A DNA stretch of 64,000 bases from Gordonia insulae (GTDB lineage: Bacteria; Actinomycetota; Actinomycetes; Mycobacteriales; Mycobacteriaceae). Location of the stretch: the NCBI RefSeq assembly GCF_003855095.1, contig NZ_CP033972.1, forward strand, positions 2,046,001 through 2,110,000, in the 5' to 3' direction. Shown here in pieces: positions 45,131 to 53,505 of the stretch; position 1 is the first letter of the stretch, and every line of letters begins with the position of its first letter. A program made the position numbers and the translations under genes. The notes under the pieces are model-generated. The model was not told the DNA's origin, ran no database searches, and saw only the letters and a list, made by a program, of their open reading frames with translations.

Positions 45131-45358
45131 GACCGAACCCAGGGGGACGCGGTTCGGCAGCGGCACCGACACTTTCAGCGCCCAAAGCCTCCCGCCCGCG
45201 CGCGATGATACGGGCAACCGAGCCGCGAAAACCGAAATTCGCCGGTGCGCCAGTGAATTTCCGAGGCCTGCATTTGCTTCTGAGGGGCTTTTCTGCGATG
45301 CTTTTCCGGCGGCATTCGTACGGATGCTGCTCGTAAAAAAGAGAGAAGTACCAGCATT
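45131..45358. promoter_or_regulatory. Upstream region and probable long leader of the cold-shock gene
   Basis: No gene is seen in these 228 bases. The distal part is AT-richer (CTGCTCGTAAAAAAGAGAGAAG) and ends in a purine-rich ribosome binding site before ATG 45359. Csp genes often have long structured leaders, which is compatible with this gap. Confidence 0.4.
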
Positions 45359-45565
45359 ATGGCGCAAGGAACCGTGAAATGGTTCAACAGCGAAAAGGGC
45401 TTCGGCTTCATCGCTCCCGACGACAGCACCGATGGTGACGTTTTCGTCCACTACTCGGCCATTCAGGGTGGCGGATACCGCAGCCTGGAAGAGCAGCAGC
45501 GGGTCACCTTCGAGGTCGAGCAGGGTCCCAAGGGCCCGCAGGCGACGACGGTGACGGTGCTCTAA
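45359..45565 (+). CDS. Cold-shock protein
   Basis: A 68-residue single-stranded nucleic-acid-binding protein. [15 protein letters not shown] carries RNP1 and VFVHYSAI carries RNP2; both are intact. Length and composition match the CspA/CspB family, an RNA chaperone. It has its own terminator downstream and is not part of the ben operon. Confidence 0.97.
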   Translation: MAQGTVKWFNSEKGFGFIAPDDSTDGDVFVHYSAIQGGGYRSLEEQQRVTFEVEQGPKGPQATTVTVL

Positions 45566-45585
45566 GCACTGCCGATCTGACTTCG

Positions 45586-45617
45586 AACGCCGCGCGAGAT
45601 TCGTCTCGCGCGGCGTT
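45586..45617 (+). terminator. Rho-independent terminator of the cold-shock gene
   Basis: AACGCCGCGCGAGA (45586-45599) pairs with its complement (45604-45617) around a TTCG loop and is followed by TTG then TCGTTT. It is 20 bp after the stop. Confidence 0.92.
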
Positions 45618-45668
45618 TTGTCGTTTCTGAACCCGGACGGTGATCGACCTCGGGCCACCTAGGATGAG

Positions 45669-48335
45669 GTGGTGTTGATCGTGGCCGAATGTGTGGGACG
45701 AGATCGGGAGATCGACGAACTCCTCACCCGCGCCGACACCACCACCGGCCCCGAGTTCGTCGTGGTCCGGGGTGAAACCGGAATCGGCAAGACCGCGGTG
45801 CTCCGCCGACTCACCGAGCGTCATCGGGAACGGCAGGGGGCGCAACGTACCCTCTGGGCGCAGGCCGCAGCCTGGGAACAGCACACGGCCGGCGGGATTC
45901 TGCACCAGCTGTTGCAGTCGGCGGGCCCGACGGACCCGACCGTGGACGCCGCCACGCTGATCGATCGGCTCGATGACGACGATCCCTCGATCATCGTCAT
46001 CGACGACGCCGAACATGCCGACCCCGAATCACTGCAATCGCTGTTGTCGGTCACGCGTACACACCGATCACGACGGGTGCTGGTCGTCGCCGCGATGACG
46101 GCCCCCGGGCCACCGATCTCGGGACTGATCACCGACGAGGTACGACTCGATGGGTTGTCCACGGCTGCGGTCGCCGATCTCGCCGCGAAGCGCGGCCTCG
46201 TCCTGCACCCCGGCATGGTGGACGCCCTCTGCCGACATACCGACGGCAACCCGCGCGACATCCTCGCCCTCCTCGACGAGGTGCCCACACGGGTCTGGTC
46301 GAGCAGCGGGCAAGCACTGCCCGCGCCCGCGCACATCGTCGATCACGTCCGCGGCCGGCTACAGGACTGTACGCCCGATGCTCGTGCCCTCATCGAGGCG
46401 CTCGCCGTGCTCGACGCGATCGAACCTCTCGACACCGCAGTGGGACTCGCCGGCCTCGACGACCCGCTGACCGCGATCGACGCCGCGGTCGACAGCGGTC
46501 TGGTCGCGGACCCGGCCGGGCTCGGTCCGGCGGAATCCCAACCCCGCCTTGCCTCGTCGCTGACGCGATCCGCGGTCCTCGAGGTGATGGGCATGCGCAG
46601 CGTCGGCGACGTGCACCGCCGCGCCGCCGAGATCGTCACCGACCCGGCGCGTCGGTTGCACCACCGGGTTGCGGCGACCCCGACCTCCGATCCCGCACTG
46701 GCCGACGACCTCGACGGATTGGCTCGTAGGCGCGGCGCCGACGGCGCATGGGCGGAGGCGGCCGGGCTGTTCCGCCAGTCCGGCCGACTGACCGCCGAGC
46801 CCCTCCTGCGGGACACCCGCGTCACCCTCGCCGTCGACGCGTTGCTCGCCGCAGGTGACTGTATCGGCGCCGGCGCCCTGGTTCCGCTGGTGGAAAGCCT
46901 GCGTGAAACACCATTGCGCAACGCCACTCTCGCGTATCTGGCCATCCTGCGGGGCCGCTCCGCGGAAGCCGCGGTCCGACTCGACCGGGCGTGGTCGATC
47001 GTCAACTTCGACCGTGATCCGGACATCGCGGCACTCATCGCGCAGCGCTTCGTCCTGCACAATCTGGTGCGTTGCCAGGGCACCGAACTGGTCGAGTGGG
47101 CCGATCGGGCGATCGCGATGGCGGGCAGTCACTCCCCTGCCGGCGTCGAGGCGGCGGTCATTCGCGGTCTGGGGCTCGCCTGGTCGGGCCGACCGACCGA
47201 GGCGACCGCGGAGTACGCCGCGCTTGCCGAGCGGATACGCTTCGGCGCGCAGGCACAGCGCGCGACGATGGGTCGCGGATGGCTGCAGCTCGGTCTCGAC
47301 GACGTCGGGGCTGCGCGCAGCAACCTGGAGACGGCGGTCTCCATGGCGAATCTCGGTGGTTCGACCCGGATCACGTTGTGGGCGTTGGGCTGGTTGGCCC
47401 GGACGCAGTTCCTCACCGGCGACTGGGAACCCGCCCTACGTACAGTCGAGCAGGGGCGTGCGCTGGCGCGGGCAAGCGGCATCGAACTGGCCAGTCCGCT
47501 GCTGAACTGGACTGCGGCAGCGGTCCACTCGCTCCGCGGCGACTGGGATCAGGCCGAACTCGTCGTCCAGCAGGCCGCCACCACTGCCGGCGACTACGAG
47601 ATCATGCGAATCCCCGAGATGCTGGCGCGCGCACAGATCGCCGAGGCCGCTGCCGACTACGGCAAGGTGCGGCGCACCCTGGAACCGTTGGTTCTCATGG
47701 CCGATGAGGTGCCCGCGCTGGCCGAGCCCGGCTGGTGGCCGTGGGTGGACGTACTGGCGAACGCACTGGTGATCGACGGTCAGCTCGATGCCGCCGACCA
47801 GCTGCTGCGACCATACGAGGAACGAGCCGCCGAACGCGGTCACCGATCCGCCTCCGCACGACTGAAATACTCCCGTGGCCGCTACCTCGGAGCGATCGGC
47901 GACATACACCAGGCCCGAAGGACTTTCGACGAGGCACTCGAGCTTCTCGATGGGCTGCCACTTCGCTACGACCTGGCCCGCGTGAACTTCGCCTATGGGC
48001 AGACGTTGCGCCGGGCCGGCAAACGCCGGGCCGCCGATGCGATTATCGGGACCGCGCGCGAGATCTATCTGTCCCTCGGTGCGACAACGTATGTCGAACG
48101 GTGCGAACGCGAACTCAAGGCCGGCGGTCTGAATGCCACCCGCGGCGACCGTGACACGGTCGGGTTGACGCCACAAGAGGAATCGGTGACGGCGCTCGTC
48201 GCCCGCGGTCTCTCGAACCGCGAGGTCGCCGCCGAACTGTTCATCTCACCGAAGACCGTGCAGTATCACCTGACCCGCATCTATGCGAAGCTGGGCATCC
48301 GGTCCCGCTCGGAGCTCGCCGCCGCCCGACGGTGA
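45669..48335 (+). CDS. Large ATPase-type LuxR-family transcriptional regulator
   Basis: An 888-residue LAL/MalT-like regulator. Walker A is GETGIGKT (about residue 36) and Walker B is IIVIDDAEHAD. The middle is a long helical repeat region suited to effector binding. The C-terminal LuxR helix-turn-helix reads GLTPQEESVTALVARGLSNREVAAELFISPKTVQYHLTRIYAKLGIRSRSEL. GTG 45669 is the probable start. It sits between the cold-shock gene and the repeat region, downstream of ben and upstream of pca, so control of aromatic catabolism is possible but not shown. Confidence 0.88.
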   Translation: MVLIVAECVGRDREIDELLTRADTTTGPEFVVVRGETGIGKTAVLRRLTERHRERQGAQRTLWAQAAAWEQHTAGGILHQLLQSAGPTDPTVDAATLIDRLDDDDPSIIVIDDAEHADPESLQSLLSVTRTHRSRRVLVVAAMTAPGPPISGLITDEVRLDGLSTAAVADLAAKRGLVLHPGMVDALCRHTDGNPRDILALLDEVPTRVWSSSGQALPAPAHIVDHVRGRLQDCTPDARALIEALAVLDAIEPLDTAVGLAGLDDPLTAIDAAVDSGLVADPAGLGPAESQPRLASSLTRSAVLEVMGMRSVGDVHRRAAEIVTDPARRLHHRVAATPTSDPALADDLDGLARRRGADGAWAEAAGLFRQSGRLTAEPLLRDTRVTLAVDALLAAGDCIGAGALVPLVESLRETPLRNATLAYLAILRGRSAEAAVRLDRAWSIVNFDRDPDIAALIAQRFVLHNLVRCQGTELVEWADRAIAMAGSHSPAGVEAAVIRGLGLAWSGRPTEATAEYAALAERIRFGAQAQRATMGRGWLQLGLDDVGAARSNLETAVSMANLGGSTRITLWALGWLARTQFLTGDWEPALRTVEQGRALARASGIELASPLLNWTAAAVHSLRGDWDQAELVVQQAATTAGDYEIMRIPEMLARAQIAEAAADYGKVRRTLEPLVLMADEVPALAEPGWWPWVDVLANALVIDGQLDAADQLLRPYEERAAERGHRSASARLKYSRGRYLGAIGDIHQARRTFDEALELLDGLPLRYDLARVNFAYGQTLRRAGKRRAADAIIGTAREIYLSLGATTYVERCERELKAGGLNATRGDRDTVGLTPQEESVTALVARGLSNREVAAELFISPKTVQYHLTRIYAKLGIRSRSELAAARR

Positions 48336-48340
48336 GCTGG

Positions 48341-48387
48341 GGGTCTCGATACGTCTCCTCGCTGCGCTCGTCGACTACTCGACCAGC
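48341..48387 (+). repeat. Intergenic repeat copy A1
   Basis: Begins GGGTCTCGATACG and ends CGACTACTCGACCAGCG. It matches copy A2 at 48935 over about 47 bases and is the reverse-oriented variant of copies B1 and B2. It lies six bases after the LuxR stop. Confidence 0.85.
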
Positions 48388-48444
48388 GAACATGGCGACC
48401 CTCCGCTGGCGGACCACTCGACCAGCGGTCTCGGCGCACCTTCC

Positions 48445-48490
48445 GCTGGTCGAGTAGTCGCGAACGAAGTGAGTGACGAATCGAGACCAC
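48445..48490 (-). repeat. Intergenic repeat copy B1
   Basis: 46 bases from GCTGGTCGAGTAGTCG to ATCGAGACCAC, differing from copy B2 by one base. Together with A1 it forms an inverted pair about 60 bp apart. Confidence 0.85.
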
Positions 48491-48538
48491 ACCCGTGAAA
48501 CGATCGCCGGCCACCATCGACAGCATCGCGCACCCACC

Positions 48539-48584
48539 GCTGGTCGAGTAGTCGCGAACGAAGTGAGTAACGAATCGAGACCAC
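48539..48584 (-). repeat. Intergenic repeat copy B2
   Basis: 46 bases nearly identical to B1 (one G to A change). It lies 51 bp before the GIY-YIG gene. Confidence 0.85.
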
Positions 48585-48635
48585 ACCTGTGGATCGATTG
48601 TCAGCGGTCGTCGGCATGTGCGGGACAGTGGCCCG

Positions 48636-48923
48636 ATGGCGGCATACCTTTACATTCTCGAGTGCGCCGACGGCAGCTTCTACGTCGGAAGCACCCGTGA
48701 CATCGACAATCGACTCGAACAGCACAACCTGGGCCGCGGTGCTCGGTACACCAGCGGACGCCTACCGGTGCGGCTCGTCTACTGCCTCGAATGCGAATCC
48801 GTCGCAGAGGCATACGCACTCGAGAAGCGCGTTCAGGGGTGGTCGCGAGCCAAGCGCATCGCGCTCATCAGCGGACGGCTGGAGGCGTTGCCCGCGCTCT
48901 CGCGCAAGAGGTGGCCGAGTTGA
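48636..48923 (+). CDS. GIY-YIG nuclease-domain protein
   Basis: A 95-residue single-domain protein of the UPF0213/YhbQ type. The GIY-YIG signature appears as YLYILECADGSFYVGST, followed by the conserved arginine in DIDNRLEQHNLGRGARYT, and the glutamate in ALEKRVQGWSR. ATG 48636 (MAAYLYILE) is preferred over the GTG at 48618. It lies alone between repeat copies B2 and A2, so the repeat family closely brackets it. Function is probably DNA processing or repair; whether it acts on the repeats is unknown. Confidence 0.9.
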   Translation: MAAYLYILECADGSFYVGSTRDIDNRLEQHNLGRGARYTSGRLPVRLVYCLECESVAEAYALEKRVQGWSRAKRIALISGRLEALPALSRKRWPS

Positions 48924-48934
48924 CGTCGCGTGAG

Positions 48935-49064
48935 TGGTCTCGATACGTCTCCTCGCTGCGCTCGTCGACTACTCGACCAGCGGTCTTGGCGGCGTCGACT
49001 ACTCGACCAGCGGTCTTGGCGGCGTCGACTACTCGACCAGCGGTCTTGGCGGCGTATCGAGACC
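48935..49064. repeat. Repeat copy A2 with three tandem 30-bp units and inverted ends
   Basis: Starts TGGTCTCGATACG and ends CGTATCGAGACC, a perfect 12-bp terminal inverted repeat. Inside, the unit CGTCGACTACTCGACCAGCG plus GTCTTGGCGG occurs at 48963-48992, 48993-49022 and 49023-49052 without change. It ends four bases before the pcaJ stop codon. Confidence 0.9.
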
Positions 49065-49068
49065 GCGG

Positions 49069-49725
49069 TCAGCGAGCGGGTGTCGGCGCAGACGTCCGAT
49101 CCACCACCGGCGCACCGGTTTTCGCCTCGACGATGGAGAGATCAACGTCGGTGGCGAGTTCGAGCACATCGAAACCCGACCCGTTGACGTCGAAGACGCC
49201 GAGATCGGTGATGACGCGGCTGACGACGGACAGGCCGGTGAGTGGGAGCGAGCACTCGGCGACCAGTTTCGGATCACCCTTCTTGGTGGTGTGCTCCATG
49301 AGCACGATCACCTGCCCTGCTCCGTTGACCAGATCCATTGCGCCGCCGATGCCTTTGACCATCGCGCCGGGCACCATCCAATTGGCCAGATCGCCGTTGC
49401 CGGCCACCTGCATGCCGCCGAGCACCGCGACGTCGACGTGCCCGCCGCGGATCATGGCGAAGCTGGTCGCCGAATCGAAGTAGGACGCACCGGGTAGAAC
49501 CGACACGGTCTGCTTTCCGGCGTTGATCAGATCGGGATCCACCTCGTCGTTGTACGGGAACGGACCCACACCGAGGATGCCGTTCTCCGCATGGAGCGTG
49601 ATGCCCGAGTCGTCGGGCAGGTGATCGGGAATCAGGGTCGGCAGCCCGATACCGAGGTTGACGTAGTCGCCCCGTCGGAGTTCGAGTGATGCACGTGCGG
49701 CCATCTCAGTGCGTGTCCAGGTCAT
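49069..49725 (-). CDS. pcaJ: 3-oxoadipate CoA-transferase, beta subunit
   Basis: A 218-residue subunit of the class I CoA-transferase that moves CoA from succinyl-CoA to 3-oxoadipate. The catalytic glutamate is in [55 protein letters not shown] and [20 protein letters not shown] are typical of this subunit. It is the last gene of pcaF-D-I-J, ten bases after pcaI. Assignment to 3-oxoadipate rather than acetoacetate or succinate rests on the operon. Confidence 0.92.
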   Translation of the reverse strand: MTWTRTEMAARASLELRRGDYVNLGIGLPTLIPDHLPDDSGITLHAENGILGVGPFPYNDEVDPDLINAGKQTVSVLPGASYFDSATSFAMIRGGHVDVAVLGGMQVAGNGDLANWMVPGAMVKGIGGAMDLVNGAGQVIVLMEHTTKKGDPKLVAECSLPLTGLSVVSRVITDLGVFDVNGSGFDVLELATDVDLSIVEAKTGAPVVDRTSAPTPAR

Positions 49726-49735
49726 GTGATCTCTC

Positions 49736-50533
49736 CTAGGAATGGGCCGGCTCGGCGTCGAGCTGTCCGGGTCGCGGTCGGGTGGTGCGCTGTTCGATCT
49801 CCTTGCGCGCAGCCTGTTCCGGGGTCAGCTCGACGATCCGCTTGACGAAGATGCCGGGGAGATGAATGGCGTCCGGAGCGAGCTCGCCGACCTCGACGAC
49901 ACGCTCGGCCTCGACGATCGTGGTCCGTCCGGACATCGCGGCGGGCGGATTGAAGTTGCGCGCCGCGGCATGGAACATGCAGTTGCCGGCCTTGTCGACC
50001 ACGGCGGCGCGGATGAGTGCGTAATCGGTGACGATTGCCTCCTCGAGCACCATCGGCGTGTCGTTGAAGGTGCGCACCTCCTTGGGCGGCGAGGCGAGAG
50101 CGACGCTGCCATCGGGGTGATACCGCCACGGCAGTCCACCGTCGGCGACGAGGGTGCCGACCCCGGTGGGCGTGAAGAACGCCCCGATGCCGCTGCCGCC
50201 GGCGCGCATCCGCTCGGCCAGCGTGCCCTGCGGAGTCAGTTCCACGGTGACCTCACCCGCGAGGAACTGGCGGCCGAACTCTTTGTTCTCGCCGATATAG
50301 GAGGCGATGACCTTGTCGATCTTGCGGGCCTCCAGCAACAGTCCGAGCCCGGCACCGTCGACGCCGCAGTTGTTCGACACGATGGTGAGGTTGCCGGCCC
50401 CCTGATCGAGGAGCGCTTCGATCAGGAACCAGGGGATGCCGGCGAGACCGAATCCGCCGACGGCCAGGCTCGCCCCGTCGGGAATGTCGGCGACGGCCTC
50501 GGCGGCCGATCCGGCCAGTTTGTCGATGCTCAT
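49736..50533 (-). CDS. pcaI: 3-oxoadipate CoA-transferase, alpha subunit
   Basis: A 265-residue partner subunit. The glycine-rich [18 protein letters not shown] and [18 protein letters not shown], the [43 protein letters not shown] segment and the [20 protein letters not shown] region are all characteristic. Its ATG at 50533 overlaps the pcaD stop by four bases. A lysine/arginine-rich tail ends the protein. Confidence 0.92.
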   Translation of the reverse strand: MSIDKLAGSAAEAVADIPDGASLAVGGFGLAGIPWFLIEALLDQGAGNLTIVSNNCGVDGAGLGLLLEARKIDKVIASYIGENKEFGRQFLAGEVTVELTPQGTLAERMRAGGSGIGAFFTPTGVGTLVADGGLPWRYHPDGSVALASPPKEVRTFNDTPMVLEEAIVTDYALIRAAVVDKAGNCMFHAAARNFNPPAAMSGRTTIVEAERVVEVGELAPDAIHLPGIFVKRIVELTPEQAARKEIEQRTTRPRPGQLDAEPAHS

Positions 50534-51300
50534 GACTGCTCCAGGTGTTCGATCAGTGCGGGGGTGATGATCTCGGGCTGTTCGGCATTGGCCAGATGCG
50601 CGGAATGCGGAACAACCAGCAGGCGTGCGTCTTTGACGGCTTCGGCGATCTCCGCCAGCTTCGCGGGTGGCGTTGCGGGGTCGTCCGCCCCGGCGATCAC
50701 CAGCGTCGGCGCGGTGATGGACGAGAGGTCGTCACGCTGATCCATGACAGCGATCGCCTCGCAGCACCCGGCGTAACCCTCCGCGGGTGTCGAGGCGACC
50801 ATCTGCTCGTGATAGATACGCGAATCCTTCTCGGCGGCAAGGTGTTCTGCGGTGAACCAGCGTTGGACGACGGCCTCGGCGACCGCGGCGCTCCCGTCGG
50901 CCCGGACGGTTGCCGCACGGTCGGTCCACGCCGACGCCGGCGTCAGTTGCGCCCCTGTGCAGAGCAAGGCGAGTTTGTCGACCCGGCCGGGATCGCGGAT
51001 GCCGAGGCGCATCGCGGTCATTCCGCCCAGGGAAAGGCCCACGATGTGCGCGCGCTCGACGCCGAGCCGGTCGAGCAGGGCGATCACGTCGTCGGCGAGG
51101 TCATCGATCGTGTACGGCCCCTGCGGGACCGGCGAGTCGCCGTGACCACGGGTGTTGTAGCGGATGACGCGAAAGCGGTCTTCCAGGGCCGGCAGCTGTG
51201 CATCCCACATCCGGTAGGTCGAGCCGAGCGAGTTCGACAGGACCACGGCGGCACCATCGGGCCGGCCCGTGACAACGGCTTCCACCTCGACGGCGCTCAT
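50530..51300 (-). CDS. pcaD: 3-oxoadipate enol-lactonase
   Basis: A 256-residue alpha/beta hydrolase that opens 3-oxoadipate enol-lactone to 3-oxoadipate, directly using the catC product. The nucleophile serine is in HIVGLSLGGMTAMRLG, the oxyanion/N-terminal motif is VVLSNSLGSTYRMW, the acid is probably in IAGADDPATPP and the histidine in VVPHSAHLANAEQPE. The start at 51300 overlaps the pcaF stop by four bases. Confidence 0.93.
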   Translation of the reverse strand: MSAVEVEAVVTGRPDGAAVVLSNSLGSTYRMWDAQLPALEDRFRVIRYNTRGHGDSPVPQGPYTIDDLADDVIALLDRLGVERAHIVGLSLGGMTAMRLGIRDPGRVDKLALLCTGAQLTPASAWTDRAATVRADGSAAVAEAVVQRWFTAEHLAAEKDSRIYHEQMVASTPAEGYAGCCEAIAVMDQRDDLSSITAPTLVIAGADDPATPPAKLAEIAEAVKDARLLVVPHSAHLANAEQPEIITPALIEHLEQS

Positions 51301-52520
51301 CGGACGACCTCGAAGATCGCTGCGAGTCCCTGCCCGCCGCCGATACACATCGTCTCCAGGACGTGGCGCGCGTCGCGTCGTCGCGCCTCGTAAGCGGCAG
51401 TGGCCAGGATGCGGGCCCCGGTGGCGCCGATGGGGTGCCCGAGTGAGATGCCGGAACCGTTGGGGTTCAGGCGATCATCATCGGCGTCGACCTTCCATTC
51501 GGCCAGCACGGCGAGCGCCTGGGCGGCGAACGCCTCGTTGAGTTCGATGAGGTCGATCTCGTCGAGGGTGAGGCCCGCCCGGTCGAGGGCGGCCGCGGTC
51601 GCGCCGACCGGTCCGATCCCCATGACTTCGGGCTCGCAACCGGTGACGGCCCAGGACTTCAGCGCCAGCATCGGATCGAGTCCGCGGCGCACCGCCTCGT
51701 CGCGCGTGGTGACCACACACATCGCCGCGCCGTCGTTCTGGCCGGATGCGTTGCCCGCGGTGACCGTGGATTCGGGATCGACCTTCAGCCGGATCGGACG
51801 CAGCCCGGCCATCGACTCGAGCGTGGCGTCGGCGCGAGGATGCTCATCACGGTCGACGACCACGTCCGGCTTGCCCCGGCGACCCGGCACCGTGACCGAC
51901 ACCAACTCGTCGGCGAAGCGTCCGGCCTCGTGCGCGGCGATCGCGCGCTGATGTGAGCGCACTGCCAGTTCGTCCTGCTGGGCGCGACTGATCCCGTAGC
52001 GGGCGCGCAGGTTCTCCGCTGTCTCGATCATTCCGCCGGGCACCGGGTGACTGTCGCCGCCCGCGGTGAGACGACCGCGGTCGAGGCGGTCCATCAACTC
52101 GACGCCGCCCTGGCGCACACCGGTGCGCAACCCGAGGGCGTAGTGCTCGACATTCGACATCGACTCCGCGCCGCCCGCCACCACCAGGCGCGCACCGCCG
52201 GTGGCCACCTGCGATGCGCCGTTGAGGATGGCCTGCAGGCCGGATCCGCAGCGCCGGTCGACCTGCATCCCGGGGACGCCGACGCCCAGCCCGGAGTCCA
52301 GTGCCGCGATACGCCCGATGGCCGGCGACTCCCCGTTGGCGTAGCCCTGTCCGAGGATCACGTCATCGACGTCGCCGTCGCCGAGACCGGTGCGGGAGGC
52401 GAGCTCACGCAACAGACCGGTGGCGAGATCGGTGACGGTCAGCGACGCGAGGGCCCCTCCCATACGCCCGACCGGGGTGCGCAGCGGCGAACAGATGACG
52501 ACGTCGGATCCGGAACTCAT
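51297..52520 (-). CDS. pcaF: 3-oxoadipyl-CoA thiolase
   Basis: A 407-residue thiolase cleaving 3-oxoadipyl-CoA to acetyl-CoA and succinyl-CoA. The nucleophile cysteine is in MQVDRRCGSGLQAILNGA, the histidine in ISLGHPIGATGARI and the second cysteine in METMCIGGGQGLA. The ATG at 52520 is preferred to a longer reading. It leads the pca operon and diverges from a LysR gene 76 bp away. Generic acetyl-CoA acetyltransferase is the alternative, but the operon favours PcaF. Confidence 0.92.
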   Translation of the reverse strand: MSSGSDVVICSPLRTPVGRMGGALASLTVTDLATGLLRELASRTGLGDGDVDDVILGQGYANGESPAIGRIAALDSGLGVGVPGMQVDRRCGSGLQAILNGASQVATGGARLVVAGGAESMSNVEHYALGLRTGVRQGGVELMDRLDRGRLTAGGDSHPVPGGMIETAENLRARYGISRAQQDELAVRSHQRAIAAHEAGRFADELVSVTVPGRRGKPDVVVDRDEHPRADATLESMAGLRPIRLKVDPESTVTAGNASGQNDGAAMCVVTTRDEAVRRGLDPMLALKSWAVTGCEPEVMGIGPVGATAAALDRAGLTLDEIDLIELNEAFAAQALAVLAEWKVDADDDRLNPNGSGISLGHPIGATGARILATAAYEARRRDARHVLETMCIGGGQGLAAIFEVVR

Positions 52521-52544
52521 ACATCCACGATAGGAACCCCTTCC

Positions 52545-52560
52545 GATATTGAGAAGTATC
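52545..52560. promoter_or_regulatory. Possible LysR box between pcaF and lysR
   Basis: GATATTGAGAAGTATC has inverted GATA/TATC ends separated by eight bases and contains a T-N11-A pattern expected for LysR binding. It sits midway in the 76-bp divergent gap. Confidence 0.45.
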
Positions 52561-52596
52561 CATTTCACGTTCAGTGATATGCGTAGAGTCTCAATG

Positions 52597-53490
52597 ATGG
52601 AATTGCGTCACCTCCGCTACTTCCGCGCCGTCGCCGAGGAACTGCACTTCGGACGGGCCGCAGAGCGCCTGCACATCGCACAGCCACCGCTCTCGCAGCA
52701 GATCCGCCACCTCGAGGAAGAACTCGGCGTCACGCTGTTCGTGCGGTCCACCCGGCGCGTCGAACTGACCCCTGCCGGTCAGGCCTATCTCGAACGGGTG
52801 GAGGCCATTCTCGACGCGGTCGACGTCGCGGGGCTACAGGCGCAACGTGTCGCGGAAGGCCGGCAGGGCACGCTCGCCATCGGCTGCGTCGGGTCGGCGA
52901 CCTACTCGCTGTTGCCGAGACTCGTCCGCGCTCTCCGGCAGGACCTGCCCGAACTGGACGTGAGCGTCCGCGGCGAGATGCTCGCCCCGGCGCAGCTCTC
53001 CGCCCTGATCTCCGGGCAGATCGACCTGGCTCTGCTCCGGCCACCGGTCGGGGGCGCCGAGGTCGTCGTCGAGACGATTCGCCGCGACCGGCTGTTCGTG
53101 GCCCTCCCCGAGGGCGACCAGCGGTGCGCCGGGGAGTCCGTCGACATCGACGAGCTCCGTGACGCGGAGTTCGTCACCCATGCCGGCCAGGGCAGATCGG
53201 TGATGAACGGGATTCTGGCATCCATCTGCGCGGCCGCCGGCTTCGTCCCGCAGATCCGGCATGAGGTCGCCGAGACCTCGACGCTGGTCACGCTGGTGGC
53301 CGCCGGACTCGGCGTGGCGATCGTCCCGGAACCGACCGCGGCGCTCGGCGTCGCCGGGGTGCGGTACCTCCCGCTGATACCCGGCGCACCCACCGTCGAA
53401 CTCGCGGTGGCGCGCCCGGCCGGCGTGCCGTCCCCGATGATCGAGCAGGTCCTCACTGTGTTGCGGCGGGTCGCCGCGGACGATCACTGA
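52597..53490 (+). CDS. LysR-family regulator of the pca operon
   Basis: A 297-residue LysR protein. The HTH reads [27 protein letters not shown], and the effector-binding domain begins [31 protein letters not shown] 52597 is chosen (ATG 52594 gives one extra Met). It diverges from pcaF and is similar in its first helix to the LysR beside catB, so the two may be paralogues. The effector is probably a 3-oxoadipate-pathway intermediate. Confidence 0.9.
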   Translation: MELRHLRYFRAVAEELHFGRAAERLHIAQPPLSQQIRHLEEELGVTLFVRSTRRVELTPAGQAYLERVEAILDAVDVAGLQAQRVAEGRQGTLAIGCVGSATYSLLPRLVRALRQDLPELDVSVRGEMLAPAQLSALISGQIDLALLRPPVGGAEVVVETIRRDRLFVALPEGDQRCAGESVDIDELRDAEFVTHAGQGRSVMNGILASICAAAGFVPQIRHEVAETSTLVTLVAAGLGVAIVPEPTAALGVAGVRYLPLIPGAPTVELAVARPAGVPSPMIEQVLTVLRRVAADDH

Positions 53491-53505
53491 CCGGGCCCGG
53501 CGCGG

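Noticed and set aside
48963..49052. CRISPR array
   Set aside because: The 30-bp units are contiguous and internally identical, without spacers.
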